Assembly (NCBI GenBank): GCA_020436785.1
Contig: JAGQXC010000184.1
Location: 1-40,070, forward strand
Direction: 5' to 3'
DNA: 40,070 bases
DNA from: Saprospiraceae bacterium
GTDB taxonomy: Bacteria; Bacteroidota; Bacteroidia; Chitinophagales; Saprospiraceae
The notes below the pieces were generated by a model, which worked only from the letters and a program-made list of their open reading frames with translations, had not been told where the DNA came from and made no database searches. The position numbers and the translations under genes are program-made. Positions 23,084-32,178 of the stretch are shown here, in pieces. Positions within the stretch are counted from its first letter, which is position 1; every line of letters begins with the position of its first letter.

Positions 23084-25930
23084 TTAGGATTTCGGTCGTT
23101 GGAAGACCATGGTTTTATCCCGGTATATTTTGGCTTTCCCTTTCGGAATTTGCATAAACCCTTGGGGTGTATCCGGAGTAATCCAGATGACTTTGACGTA
23201 TCTTTTTGTCAGGTCACCCGGAAATGTACCCTGTTTATCTCCCAGTGTCAGGGTGCCTTCATCCTCATTGTAATGCATGGGTATAACAGAATAACGGCCC
23301 TCTTCGTAGTCATAACTTTTTCCATCGTCGGCATAAAGGTTAAAGTCTGCATCCCGTCCGGTGTAGACATGAATGTAAAGGGTATCCTGAGGCCTTTCCG
23401 TGGTGTATTCCAGGGCAGGACCAGCAGGTATGATGGACCCGCCGGGAACAAGTAACGGGATTTCTTCCAAGGGCGCGCGGATGGTGGTTGACTGTCCTCC
23501 CTGGTACATGGTCCCCAGATAAAAGTCGTACCATGGTCTTCCTTCCGGGAGGTAAACCTGACGTTCGCGCGCCTGATAATCGGTTACCGGGTTGACCATG
23601 ATACCCGGTCCAAACATGTATTGATCACCAATATCGGCCACCTTCGGATCATAACCATAATCCATGATCAATCCGCGCATGATGGTGTAGTCGTCAAAGT
23701 GAACCATTGCACCAACGGAATAAAGGTAGGGCAATAACCGGTATCGCAACCGGTCAAACCGCAACATGGCCTGGTAGGTGGGATCGTCTTCCGGGGCCAG
23801 GTTGTATATTTCACGAAAAGGGAATTGACCGTGCGACCTGAACAATGGACAAAATGCGCCGAACTGATACCACCGGGCATTCATTTCCCGCCACTCTTCC
23901 AGGGCTTCCCCCTGAGCATGTTCATTGCGCCGTTCGACGGCAAATCCACCGATGTCCATGGTCCAGTACGGGATACCGGACAATGAGAAATTAATTCCGG
24001 CAGGGATCTGGTCCTTGAAGTCGTGCCAGCGGGAAGCGATATCCCCGCTCCAGGTCGCTGCCGCATACCGCTGTTGTCCGGCAAAGGCAGATCGAGTCAA
24101 AATAAAGACCCGCTGACCCGGACTATCTCTCCGCTGACCCTCATAGATTCCTCTGGCATTCATAATCGGATAAGCATTAAAATACACCGCCCCGGGGCCC
24201 ATCGCGGTCGGAGAAATCAACCGCTTTCTTTCTTCCATGGTAGCATTGCTATGAATATCCGGCTCCGTGGCATCGAGCCACCACGCATCCACCCCTTTGT
24301 CAAAAAGTTTGCTTTGTAACAACTCCCAGAATCCCTCCCGCGCTTCCGCATTGAACGCATCATAAAAAGTTGACGTGTATCCCTGGGCAATCCAGTCACG
24401 GGTCTGTTTGGCAATATTGCGCGGGTACAACCAGTGCCGCTTATTGAACGACTCATAGGCAGGGATGCCTTCGTAGAATTTTGGCCACACCGAAATCATA
24501 AAATGTGCATGATACAAACTATGTAAACTATCGATCATGCCCTCCGGATCCGGAAAACGGGAAGCATCAAATTCCTGGCTTCCCCATTCGGCTTCTTTCC
24601 AATACGACCAGTCCTGCACGATGTTGTCTAGGGGTATGTGCTTGGCCCGGAAAGTTCTTACCGTGGACATCAATTCATTTTGGGTTTTGTACCGCTCCCG
24701 GCTTTGCCAAAATCCGTAGGACCACAAAGGCATGATCGGCGCTTTGCCGGTCAATTGGCGGTATCCGTGGATGATGGCATCCGGGGTCTGTCCGGCTATA
24801 AAATAATAACTGAGAACATCCCCCGCTTCGGAGGCAATGCTATACAGACCGGGATCAGGATTGGGTGGGAGCCACCGCATGGTTAAGTAGGATTCTCCTC
24901 CATCAGGATCCCACTCGATCCGGACGGGCGTTTTTTGGCCGGCTTCCAGAGCTACCTTTAGAATTAAGGTTGCCGGGTTCCAGGCTTGCCGCCAACGATC
25001 CACCAATAATTGACCGTCAATCCAGAGTTTGACATAACCGGCATACTTGAATTGAAACAGATGGTTGCCGGAATGGGGAGAAGCCAGGGAGCCTTCCCAC
25101 ACGACCTTGGATTGACCCATTGGCGCTTCCCTTGGGAAGTCCCGCATGTCGGGTAAAAAGTCGTAGTCGATGGCCGATTCCGGTCTCTGAATAAAATTTT
25201 CTCCGGATCGTTTATTGAGGTAGGTAGCAGTCAGCCAACCTTCCTGGCCATTCTTATCAAACAGCTTCAGTGAAGTGAGTGATTGAAAATCCCGTACATC
25301 CAGAAAGCGGGTGGTCGAATAATTATCCCACAGGATACCATAATGATGGCTGGAAACCAAAAAAGGCACGGCCACTTCGGTATTGTTCTGGGCCAGTTCA
25401 ACCTGGGTGCCCTGGTAGTTGGTCCATCCGGATTGGTGCTGTCCCAAGCCATAAAAGGCTTCATCCGGGGTGGTGGCAAAATCCTGCCTAAGCGTCCAAT
25501 AGGCTTCACCTTCGATATCGGTCGCGGTGAGGTGCCGGCCGTTCTCTGGGGCCTCTGCCAGGAGGACCTGATTTTGATGGTCCAGAAATTGGATGGCATG
25601 GGTTGATGGTCGATACGCCACGCGCAATCCCGGCGTTTGGAAGAGGATTTGATCATTGGTTTCAGTAACCGTCCATTGTACTTCTTGCCAGGCCTCAGGC
25701 ACCACCGACAAGTCCGGATGGTTGGAGGCCGAATAACCTGTTTTACCGGCGGCGATTCGTACAATTGATTCATTGACCGCCTGAATTTGAATCCAATCCG
25801 GCTCCTGTGGATTGGGATGATCGATGGAGATGCGTATACCGTGATCGATCCGTGCAAAGGGCTGTTGGGCGGCGGCAAGGGTGCATCCTGCCACGAATAA
25901 CACCTGGCAGGATTTCCGAATCCATTTCAT
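23084..25930 (-). CDS. Exported GH31 glycoside hydrolase with PA14 insert (alpha-xylosidase/alpha-glucosidase type)
   Basis: 948 residues with a signal peptide (residues 1-22). An N-terminal beta-sandwich is followed by a PA14 domain inserted at about 245-352 (FPREAPMGQSKVVWEGSLAS, YAGYVKLWIDGQLLVDRW). The (beta/alpha)8 barrel carries the nucleophile Asp553 in WWLDATEPD and the acid/base Asp630 in WSGDIASRW. Known GH31 enzymes with a PA14 insert include alpha-xylosidases acting on xyloglucan oligosaccharides, so that activity is the first guess; alpha-glucosidase cannot be excluded. First gene of the five-gene operon. No SusC/SusD genes are in the window. Confidence 0.9.
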   Translation of the reverse strand: MKWIRKSCQVLFVAGCTLAAAQQPFARIDHGIRISIDHPNPQEPDWIQIQAVNESIVRIAAGKTGYSASNHPDLSVVPEAWQEVQWTVTETNDQILFQTPGLRVAYRPSTHAIQFLDHQNQVLLAEAPENGRHLTATDIEGEAYWTLRQDFATTPDEAFYGLGQHQSGWTNYQGTQVELAQNNTEVAVPFLVSSHHYGILWDNYSTTRFLDVRDFQSLTSLKLFDKNGQEGWLTATYLNKRSGENFIQRPESAIDYDFLPDMRDFPREAPMGQSKVVWEGSLASPHSGNHLFQFKYAGYVKLWIDGQLLVDRWRQAWNPATLILKVALEAGQKTPVRIEWDPDGGESYLTMRWLPPNPDPGLYSIASEAGDVLSYYFIAGQTPDAIIHGYRQLTGKAPIMPLWSYGFWQSRERYKTQNELMSTVRTFRAKHIPLDNIVQDWSYWKEAEWGSQEFDASRFPDPEGMIDSLHSLYHAHFMISVWPKFYEGIPAYESFNKRHWLYPRNIAKQTRDWIAQGYTSTFYDAFNAEAREGFWELLQSKLFDKGVDAWWLDATEPDIHSNATMEERKRLISPTAMGPGAVYFNAYPIMNARGIYEGQRRDSPGQRVFILTRSAFAGQQRYAAATWSGDIASRWHDFKDQIPAGINFSLSGIPYWTMDIGGFAVERRNEHAQGEALEEWREMNARWYQFGAFCPLFRSHGQFPFREIYNLAPEDDPTYQAMLRFDRLRYRLLPYLYSVGAMVHFDDYTIMRGLIMDYGYDPKVADIGDQYMFGPGIMVNPVTDYQARERQVYLPEGRPWYDFYLGTMYQGGQSTTIRAPLEEIPLLVPGGSIIPAGPALEYTTERPQDTLYIHVYTGRDADFNLYADDGKSYDYEEGRYSVIPMHYNEDEGTLTLGDKQGTFPGDLTKRYVKVIWITPDTPQGFMQIPKGKAKIYRDKTMVFQRPKS

Positions 25931-25957
25931 CCTTACATTGATTTAAACAAAGATTGA

Positions 25958-25972
25958 TGATTTCGGAAATCA
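25958..25972. promoter_or_regulatory. 15-bp palindrome upstream of the GH31 operon
   Basis: TGATTTCGGAAATCA is a perfect 7-1-7 inverted repeat, ending 28 bases before the GH31 start codon. On the minus strand a poor match to the Bacteroidota -7 element (AATCTTTG, 25955-25948) follows directly. The palindrome would then sit where a repressor or activator binds. Confidence 0.5.
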
Positions 25973-26086
25973 AGGTATTAAAATTCAGGGATACCTCACA
26001 CACAGCCAGGGTAGGACACGATCCTCGGCCTCATCTACCCAGCGATTTGTGCGCAAAGCAGATGGAGCCTCAACCGTTTTTGATCC

Positions 26087-28567
26087 CTATTCGGCCGACA
26101 AAATGGTCGCCGGATTGGTTGAAGCGGCGCGAAGTGCATGAAATAAAACGGTGGCCGCCCCTAGAACCAGCACCAACACTCCGGCAACCAAAAAATACCA
26201 GGCGGAGAGGTCAATTCGGGTAGCAAAACCCTGCAACCAACGGTGCATCAAATAACCGATAACCGGCCAGGCAATGAAGTTCGCAAGCAGGATGATCCGG
26301 GCGAAATCGGTCGTAAGCAACCAGACCAATTGGGTGATTCCGGCTCCCAGCACTTTGCGAACGCTCACCTCCTTAACCCGCTGCTGGGCCATAAAGGCGG
26401 ATAAACCAAATAAACCCATACAGGCCACGAGGATGGCTAAAAAGGCAAAGATCAGGAAGAGCTTTTGAAAGCGGATTTCGTTCTGATATTGCGCGTTAAA
26501 ATAATCGTCAAGGAAAAAGTACTGAAACGGGCTGCCGGGAAAGCGATCGTTCCAGGTATCTTCTACAAATGCAATGGTCTGTTTCAGGTTGCTGGTATTG
26601 GCCCGCATCAGGTAGAATTCTGCATAGTCATTCAGGAGCAGCAACGTCGGCTGCATCTCATGGACCAGTGATTCCTGGTGGTAATCATTGACCACCCCTA
26701 CAATGATGGCAGTCTGCTGAATGTCGTCCGATGTGATGACCTGGCCGATGGCCTCTTCCGGGTTCTTGAAACCCAGCAATTCTACCGCATTACGGGTAAT
26801 AATACACGCAGTATCCCGGTCGGAAGGAATGTCTTCCGAAAAATTTCGTCCCGCCTCCAGTTGCATCCCGAATCCCGGGATGAAATTGGCATCTACCAGA
26901 TTATAATTAAAAACGTGGGCTTTTTCCGGTTCATCCTGGATACGCCGGACATTGATCTTCCAGCGTATTTTACGACCCGGAATGACCAGCGTACTCATTA
27001 CATCCGAAATGGAAGCATTGCGGGCCACTTCCGTTTTAAAGTTTTTGATGTTTCGCGTCCGGCTTTCAAAGTTCTCGGCGACTCCGGGCTGTTCCACGAC
27101 AATAATCTGATGGTCATTAAAGCCAAGATCCTGATTGATCATGTAATCCATTTGCCGGTAGACGACCATCGTGCCCACAATCAGAGCAACGCAAATCGCA
27201 AACTGAAAGAGGACCAGGCCTTTTCGCAAAAGATGGCCGGCTCTGCCGGTGGGCATACTATTACCCAGAATGCGGATGGGGCGAAACCGGGATAATACAA
27301 ATGCCGGATAAAGTCCGGATAAAAGCGTCCCGCCAAACAACAGTGCAGCCAGGAACGGAAGAAACCAGGAATGATGCCACAGAGCGAAGTTCCAGAATTG
27401 CTGATCCTCCAAATTGGTGACCATCCGGCTGAATCCGCTGAAAAGAACCAGGTACAAACCGGTAGCAAACAGCAATGCACTACCATTTATCAGAAAAGAT
27501 TCCAGCAAAAACTGGATCATCAGTTGTTGGCGATCCGCTCCCAGCACCTTACGAACGCCCACTTCATTCGCACGCTCAATGGATCTTGCGGTGGCCAGAT
27601 TAATGTAATTGATGTACGCAATGATCAGGACGAAGACCGCGATCAATCCCAGGAAATAAACCGTCCGGCCATTGCCATTGATCTCCGGTTCGTTGTTCAG
27701 CGAGGAGTACAAATGGATATCCGTCACCGGTTGGAGGATCAGGTGTTCCTCCCGGTTTTGTTCTTCCAGATTGGGAACGTATTGCCTGATCAGGGCCGGG
27801 AACCGGTCGGCAACCCTCCGGGCATCCGCTCCTTCCTGCAATTTGACATAGGTATACATGTCTTTCCTTTCCCAGCTTTCGTCATAACGGGCGCGGGCGC
27901 GTGGTGAACCGTTGTATCTGCTGTACAACGTGGTGTAGGAGATCAGGACATCAAATTTCAGATGTGAATTGGCCGGGACATCGCGCACCACTCCGGTTAC
28001 TTCGCACAATTCATCGTTAAAATCATCGTCCTGCATCCGCAGGTATTTGCCGATGGGATTGGAGTCACCAAAATATTTGCTAGCGGTGCTCTGGGATATC
28101 ACCATCTTAAAAGGTTCTTCCAGTGCCCGGCTACGATCTCCGGCTACCATCTGGTACCCGAATAAATCCAGGAAGGAGTCGGTGGCGTAGAGCAGCCGTT
28201 TTTGCTTGAAGGCAATCTTTTGTCCGGGCGTCTCATAGGTCACCACAATATTGTTCTTTGCACCGAGATTGTACAATCGGGCAAAAGCATTTACTTCGGG
28301 GAAATCACGCAACAAAGCCGGGCCCAGCGCAGGGTAATTTTCAGCACTGGCCTGCACCAACTCTCCGTTTTGGTACTGCTCCAGGCCCACCCGGTAAATC
28401 AGATCGCTTTGTGGGTAATGGCGATCATAACTCAGTTCGAAACTCGCATATTGCGCAATCAGTAGAAAAATGGTTATTCCGAGCGTCAGCCCGAATAGAT
28501 TGAGGGCTGACATTCCTTTTCTCCTCCATAGGTTGCGCAAGGCAGTCAGTAAATAACTTTTCGTCAT
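26087..28567 (-). CDS. ABC transporter permease of the FtsX/MacB type
   Basis: 826 residues in the two-halved layout of Bacteroidota permeases: cytoplasmic start (SYLLTALRNLWRRKGMSALN), first TM near 20-42, a periplasmic MacB core domain (about 50-280), three TMs (about 290-440), then a second MacB core and three more TMs at the C-terminus. The ERANEVGVRKVLGA and VKEVSVRKVLGA segments are the typical conserved loops. No ATPase gene is next to it, so the partner must be encoded elsewhere. It follows the LytTR regulator by 57 bases on the same strand and is probably its regulated or sensing partner. Confidence 0.9.
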   Translation of the reverse strand: MTKSYLLTALRNLWRRKGMSALNLFGLTLGITIFLLIAQYASFELSYDRHYPQSDLIYRVGLEQYQNGELVQASAENYPALGPALLRDFPEVNAFARLYNLGAKNNIVVTYETPGQKIAFKQKRLLYATDSFLDLFGYQMVAGDRSRALEEPFKMVISQSTASKYFGDSNPIGKYLRMQDDDFNDELCEVTGVVRDVPANSHLKFDVLISYTTLYSRYNGSPRARARYDESWERKDMYTYVKLQEGADARRVADRFPALIRQYVPNLEEQNREEHLILQPVTDIHLYSSLNNEPEINGNGRTVYFLGLIAVFVLIIAYINYINLATARSIERANEVGVRKVLGADRQQLMIQFLLESFLINGSALLFATGLYLVLFSGFSRMVTNLEDQQFWNFALWHHSWFLPFLAALLFGGTLLSGLYPAFVLSRFRPIRILGNSMPTGRAGHLLRKGLVLFQFAICVALIVGTMVVYRQMDYMINQDLGFNDHQIIVVEQPGVAENFESRTRNIKNFKTEVARNASISDVMSTLVIPGRKIRWKINVRRIQDEPEKAHVFNYNLVDANFIPGFGMQLEAGRNFSEDIPSDRDTACIITRNAVELLGFKNPEEAIGQVITSDDIQQTAIIVGVVNDYHQESLVHEMQPTLLLLNDYAEFYLMRANTSNLKQTIAFVEDTWNDRFPGSPFQYFFLDDYFNAQYQNEIRFQKLFLIFAFLAILVACMGLFGLSAFMAQQRVKEVSVRKVLGAGITQLVWLLTTDFARIILLANFIAWPVIGYLMHRWLQGFATRIDLSAWYFLVAGVLVLVLGAATVLFHALRAASTNPATILSAE

Positions 28568-28624
28568 GGTTTAGTTTGGTTTGCTTAGGTATGAATCGGC
28601 GTGCAACGATCGCCTAAATGCTGC

Positions 28625-29383
28625 TCAGGTGTTCAGCCAATCTTTGAATTTTGCGGCCATTTCCTGACTTACAGACGCATCCTCGGCCGGTTTTGGTTCA
28701 AGCTCGACTTGTAATTTACCTTTTCCCCAGGCTTTTATGCGCTGAATGGCCTGGCGATGCGACAAGAATTTCCGGTTCAGGCGGAAAAAATGCTCCGGAT
28801 CCAATTCTTTTTCCAAATCACTGATCGACTGATCGACAACATACTTCTTGCCTTCCCGGGTAACCAGACAAACCAGCTTTTGTTCTGCCATAAAATAGGC
28901 GATATCCTCAACCGGTACCGGAACGTATTCATTCCCGCGTTTAATGAGCATCCGCTTCCTGAATGGGGTCTCTGTGCCGGCAGGCTTGTGCGAATGGAAA
29001 AATTGCGTCAACCGGCCCAGGAAATGCCGTTGAAACGTACGGTATTTCTGGAAAGCTTGCTCCAACTGGTCTTTTTTTACCGGTTTGAGCAGGTAATCCA
29101 AACCATGATTGGCAAAGGCTTGTTGCCAATAGTCATCGTAAGCAGTGGTAAATATGACCGGACAGGGTACCGGTATCTGACTGAATATTTCAAAGGAAAG
29201 TCCGTCCGTGAGTTCAATATCCATGAAAAGCAGTTCCGGATGGGGGTGCTCACGCAGTTGTCGAATGGAGGCATCGACCGAATGTAAAACGGCATCGATT
29301 TCTACTCTTGGTTCTATCTCCCGGATCATACCGGCCAATCGGGCTGCTGCCGGCTTTTCATCTTCAATTATCCAAATCTTCAC
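28625..29383 (-). CDS. LytTR-family response regulator
   Basis: 252 residues from a GTG at 29383, which follows the kinase stop by 5 bases and gives the natural receiver start KIWIIEDEKPAAARL; an upstream ATG at 29419 would overlap the kinase. The receiver domain has phosphoacceptor Asp55 (LLFMDIELTDG), switch residues in IFTTAYDDY and Lys in YLLKPVKK. The LytTR DNA-binding domain covers about 145-252 (VEDIAYFMAEQKLVCLVTRE, FFRLNRKFLSHRQAI). It is the cognate partner of the upstream kinase. Confidence 0.92.
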   Translation of the reverse strand: MKIWIIEDEKPAAARLAGMIREIEPRVEIDAVLHSVDASIRQLREHPHPELLFMDIELTDGLSFEIFSQIPVPCPVIFTTAYDDYWQQAFANHGLDYLLKPVKKDQLEQAFQKYRTFQRHFLGRLTQFFHSHKPAGTETPFRKRMLIKRGNEYVPVPVEDIAYFMAEQKLVCLVTREGKKYVVDQSISDLEKELDPEHFFRLNRKFLSHRQAIQRIKAWGKGKLQVELEPKPAEDASVSQEMAAKFKDWLNT

Positions 29384-29388
29384 TGCAA

Positions 29389-30465
29389 TTACATCTTTAA
29401 GACGGGCATCGATACCCAAAACTGATCACCTTGAACGGCCCAATGAAGGTGTTTGCCGGTTGTAATCAGATAACGCTCTTTCAGGTTTTGTAAACCGGTT
29501 CTGGTTGATTTACGCGGATGCTTTTTAGGGCGGAAATTGTTGGTCACTTCCAATGCATGTTGCTTTAACCGCAGAGTAACCGTGAGTGGATGCAGGTCTG
29601 AAAACTCATTGTGCTTGACGGCATTCTCAACCAGGATCTGGATGGAAATGGGAGGTAATGCAAAGTGTTCCGTTGGTTGTTCATCCAAATCAAGATGCAT
29701 TTGAATGGCGCCTTCATACCGGATTGTCAAAAGGGAAAAATAATGTCTGATAAATTCCAATTCCTCATCCAGGGGAATGAGATCCCTCTTTTTGTTTTGT
29801 AAAATATACCGGTAGACCTCCGCCAGGTGGTCGTTAAACAACTTGGCCTTCTCCGGCTGGCTCTCAATAAAATGAGACAGCGTATTCAGTGAATTGAACA
29901 TAAAGTGCGGATCGATCTGGCTTTTCAGCGCTTCCAGTTCCGCTTTCGCCCGAATGCGTTCTTCGTTGGCCCTGGCCAGTTTCTCCGACTCGGCTTCCTT
30001 AACCAGGAATACCGTCTCATAAACATGAACGACAAATACCACACAAACTAAAATGGCCAGCGCATTCACCTTGATCATTACCCAATTCACCGGTTGGTTG
30101 AAAACAAAATACCAGGATACCAGCAACAAGATACTTACCGGGAGGGTGTAAAAGGGTATGACCAAAAGCAAGGCCAGGATTTTACGCATCGGTTTCTCAA
30201 ACCAATCAAAATAGCTTCGTAGTGTAAATAATAACAAGCGATTGCCTTCATAGATGACCATAGCGATACCGATGGTAAACAAGTAGCTGAGTTTGATCTG
30301 CCATAAGGTGAACAGGGAATGCGGAACCATACCCGATATCAAAGGGATGGCAATGCCGAAAGAGGGAATGAGGATCAACCGGAAAGCAATGTCATTCACC
30401 GGCAGGGCGCTCGCTTCACCCTGCCTGGTCGGTAAAAAATCCAGTTTTATACGATCCAACTTCAA
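29389..30465 (-). CDS. LytS-type sensor histidine kinase
   Basis: 358 residues. Four transmembrane helices lie in residues 25-150, then a coiled linker (EAESEKLARANEERIRAKAE). The His_kinase motif is SQIDPHFMFNSLNTLSHFI with phosphoacceptor His187. The ATPase N-box is ISIQILVENAVKHNE (Asn281), and the late GLQNLKERY motif is present. No PAS or periplasmic sensor domain is visible, so sensing would be in or at the membrane, possibly through the permease encoded downstream. Confidence 0.92.
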   Translation of the reverse strand: MKLDRIKLDFLPTRQGEASALPVNDIAFRLILIPSFGIAIPLISGMVPHSLFTLWQIKLSYLFTIGIAMVIYEGNRLLLFTLRSYFDWFEKPMRKILALLLVIPFYTLPVSILLLVSWYFVFNQPVNWVMIKVNALAILVCVVFVVHVYETVFLVKEAESEKLARANEERIRAKAELEALKSQIDPHFMFNSLNTLSHFIESQPEKAKLFNDHLAEVYRYILQNKKRDLIPLDEELEFIRHYFSLLTIRYEGAIQMHLDLDEQPTEHFALPPISIQILVENAVKHNEFSDLHPLTVTLRLKQHALEVTNNFRPKKHPRKSTRTGLQNLKERYLITTGKHLHWAVQGDQFWVSMPVLKM

Positions 30466-30592
30466 CTTGATCCGATGCGTTTAGGCCAGAGAAAATTACC
30501 TAATTATCTTCATTTTGTGCTTGAAGCACCGCCGTTCAGTCCATACAAACTTCGAATGGCATTCAATTTTATAACCTTTAAATGTACACAAA

Positions 30593-31027
30593 ATGGATCC
30601 GAGTTCAATCAATTGGTTAGCCATCCTGGTCGCAGGAATTTCATCGTTTATTTTGGGCGGAGTGTGGTATTCTCCTGCTTTGTTTGGCAATGCCTGGATG
30701 AAAGAGAACAATCTGAGTGAGGAAGCAGTTCGTGCCGGCAACAAGTCCAAAATATTTGGTTGGTCGTTTATCCTGTCGGTATTGATGGCCGTAAACCTGG
30801 GGATGTTTCTTGCCGATTCACCGGCCTCCTGCCCGGTCGAATGTGCTCAGCACACCGACATCAGTTGGGGTGCCATTGCTGGGTTTCTAGCAGGCATTTG
30901 GGTATTTGCAGGCATTGCCATTGTCGCATTGTTTGAGCAGAAATCGTTCCGGTACATCCTGATCAATGGTGGTTACATGCTGGTGGCATTAACCCTGATG
31001 GGAGCGATTATCGGACTTTGGAGATGA
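30593..31027 (+). CDS. DUF1761 family membrane protein
   Basis: 144 residues with four hydrophobic helices (ILVAGISSFILGGVWYSPAL, FILSVLMAVNLGMFLA, GAIAGFLAGIWVFAGIAIVA, YMLVALTLMGAIIGLW). The N-terminal GGVWYSPALFGNAWMKENN is the usual DUF1761 signature. Function is unknown. It is divergent from the kinase gene, with 127 bases between them. Confidence 0.85.
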   Translation: MDPSSINWLAILVAGISSFILGGVWYSPALFGNAWMKENNLSEEAVRAGNKSKIFGWSFILSVLMAVNLGMFLADSPASCPVECAQHTDISWGAIAGFLAGIWVFAGIAIVALFEQKSFRYILINGGYMLVALTLMGAIIGLWR

Positions 31028-31100
31028 CGTGGTTAGGAAAAAATTTGTAGCTTAGAAGGAGCCTGCCCAGTGCAGGCATTAAAGGATAATAGACGGTCCC

Positions 31101-31130
31101 GGGCTGATTCACATGAATCAGCCCTTTTTT
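31101..31130 (+). terminator. Rho-independent terminator after DUF1761 gene
   Basis: Perfect 10-bp stem (GGGCTGATTC at 31101-31110 with GAATCAGCCC at 31115-31124), a 4-base loop and six T. A smaller GCCTGC/GCAGGC stem (31061-31077) precedes it. The next start codon is only 10 bases on, so the downstream gene may depend on read-through or start at 31159. Confidence 0.88.
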
Positions 31131-31140
31131 AGCCTCTTCA

Positions 31141-31665
31141 ATGAACAAAACCCTGGATATGGACTGGTCCCATTTTACTAAACGAATCCATATTGCTGCA
31201 CCGAAAAACATTGTTTTCCGGGCCTGGACAACCCCGGAAGGTCTTGAACAATGGTTTCTGCGCCTGGCTGAATTTAAGAATAAGCAAGGTATAAGCCGGC
31301 GACCGGATGAAGTCACCGAGCCCGGCGACCACTATCGCTGGAGATGGCATGGCTGGGGTGACGAGATGACTCATGAGGGTACCATCCTGCTGAATAACGA
31401 TGATGATGAACTCATCTTTACCTTTGATGCCGGTTCGGAGTCCGAAGACATGCAGGTCCAGATTCAATTGGAATCAGGGCATGGTGGCACCATGGTTACC
31501 TTGAAACAATTTAACATACCCACCGATGAGGAATCCCGAGCCCAATTCCACGTGGGGTGCCTGGAGGGATGGACTTTTTATCTTGCCAACCTGAAATCCA
31601 TACTGGAAGGAGGCATCGATTTGAGAAATAAAGACCAATCCATCCAAGAAGTAATCAATGCCTGA
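31141..31665 (+). CDS. SRPBCC/AHSA1-type domain protein
   Basis: 174 residues, no signal peptide. The fold is recognisable from FTKRIHIAAPKNIVFRAWTT and EGLEQWFL at the start, GWGDEMTHEGTILLN in the middle and HVGCLEGWTFYLANLKSILE at the end. AHSA1-like domains bind hydrophobic ligands or regulate chaperones; the ligand here is unknown. The in-frame ATG at 31159 (MDWSHFTKRI) is an alternative start. Confidence 0.85.
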   Translation: MNKTLDMDWSHFTKRIHIAAPKNIVFRAWTTPEGLEQWFLRLAEFKNKQGISRRPDEVTEPGDHYRWRWHGWGDEMTHEGTILLNNDDDELIFTFDAGSESEDMQVQIQLESGHGGTMVTLKQFNIPTDEESRAQFHVGCLEGWTFYLANLKSILEGGIDLRNKDQSIQEVINA

Positions 31666-31760
31666 CTAACACTTCGTAGCGGCAAAACTAGACCTGGGTC
31701 TAGCGTTAACGCCTCATCCATCATCGAATTTTGAGTCATTGTTAATCAAACCATTTGACT

Positions 31761-32141
31761 ATGAAAATTTTGATGATTGCATTATTCAGCTATTTGAGTA
31801 TGTCCGCCCATAACTCTACCATTGACACCTCTCCCGATGGCAGCAAAAAAATATGCATTTACGTATTTGGTCGACAGACCATCTGTGTGGTCGTCGAATC
31901 CAGTCTGGTCGATTGGCCATCAGAATTAAAACTTGAAGGCACGGTAGATTTTAAGGCCAACCGGTTGTCGATAACCGATTTCCCTAAGGATTTGAATGGC
32001 AAATCTTTCATCATAATGATCGGAGAAAACAAGATTCAGCTGAAGGAGGATGAGGAATTGAAAATGTATAATCTTAAGGCCGGTGAATACACCGTCAGAG
32101 ATGGCAAGACATTTATTCCTTTTACTGCAACCAAACGTTAA
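31761..32141 (+). CDS. Small exported protein, tandem paralogue 1
   Basis: 126 residues from the ATG at 31761; the in-frame TTG two codons earlier is less likely. The signal peptide is short (KILMIALFSYLSMSA). The mature part has CIYVFGRQTICVVVESSL, a DFKANRLSITDFPKDLNGKS stretch and a Gly-Glu-Tyr-Thr-Val end (AGEYTVRDGKTFIPF). It matches its neighbour at 32179 over its whole length, with the same Cys spacing at the start. I do not recognise a family. Confidence 0.75.
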   Translation: MKILMIALFSYLSMSAHNSTIDTSPDGSKKICIYVFGRQTICVVVESSLVDWPSELKLEGTVDFKANRLSITDFPKDLNGKSFIIMIGENKIQLKEDEELKMYNLKAGEYTVRDGKTFIPFTATKR

Positions 32142-32178
32142 TCCATTAAGAGATCCAACACCTTTAAATATACGGACC

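Noticed and set aside
31703-31712. GCGTTAACGC palindrome and TGTTAACT at 34217 as further sigma sites
   Set aside because: Neither is TGTTAACA and neither has a GCAAT box 13-14 bases away; the second lies inside the acyltransferase gene.
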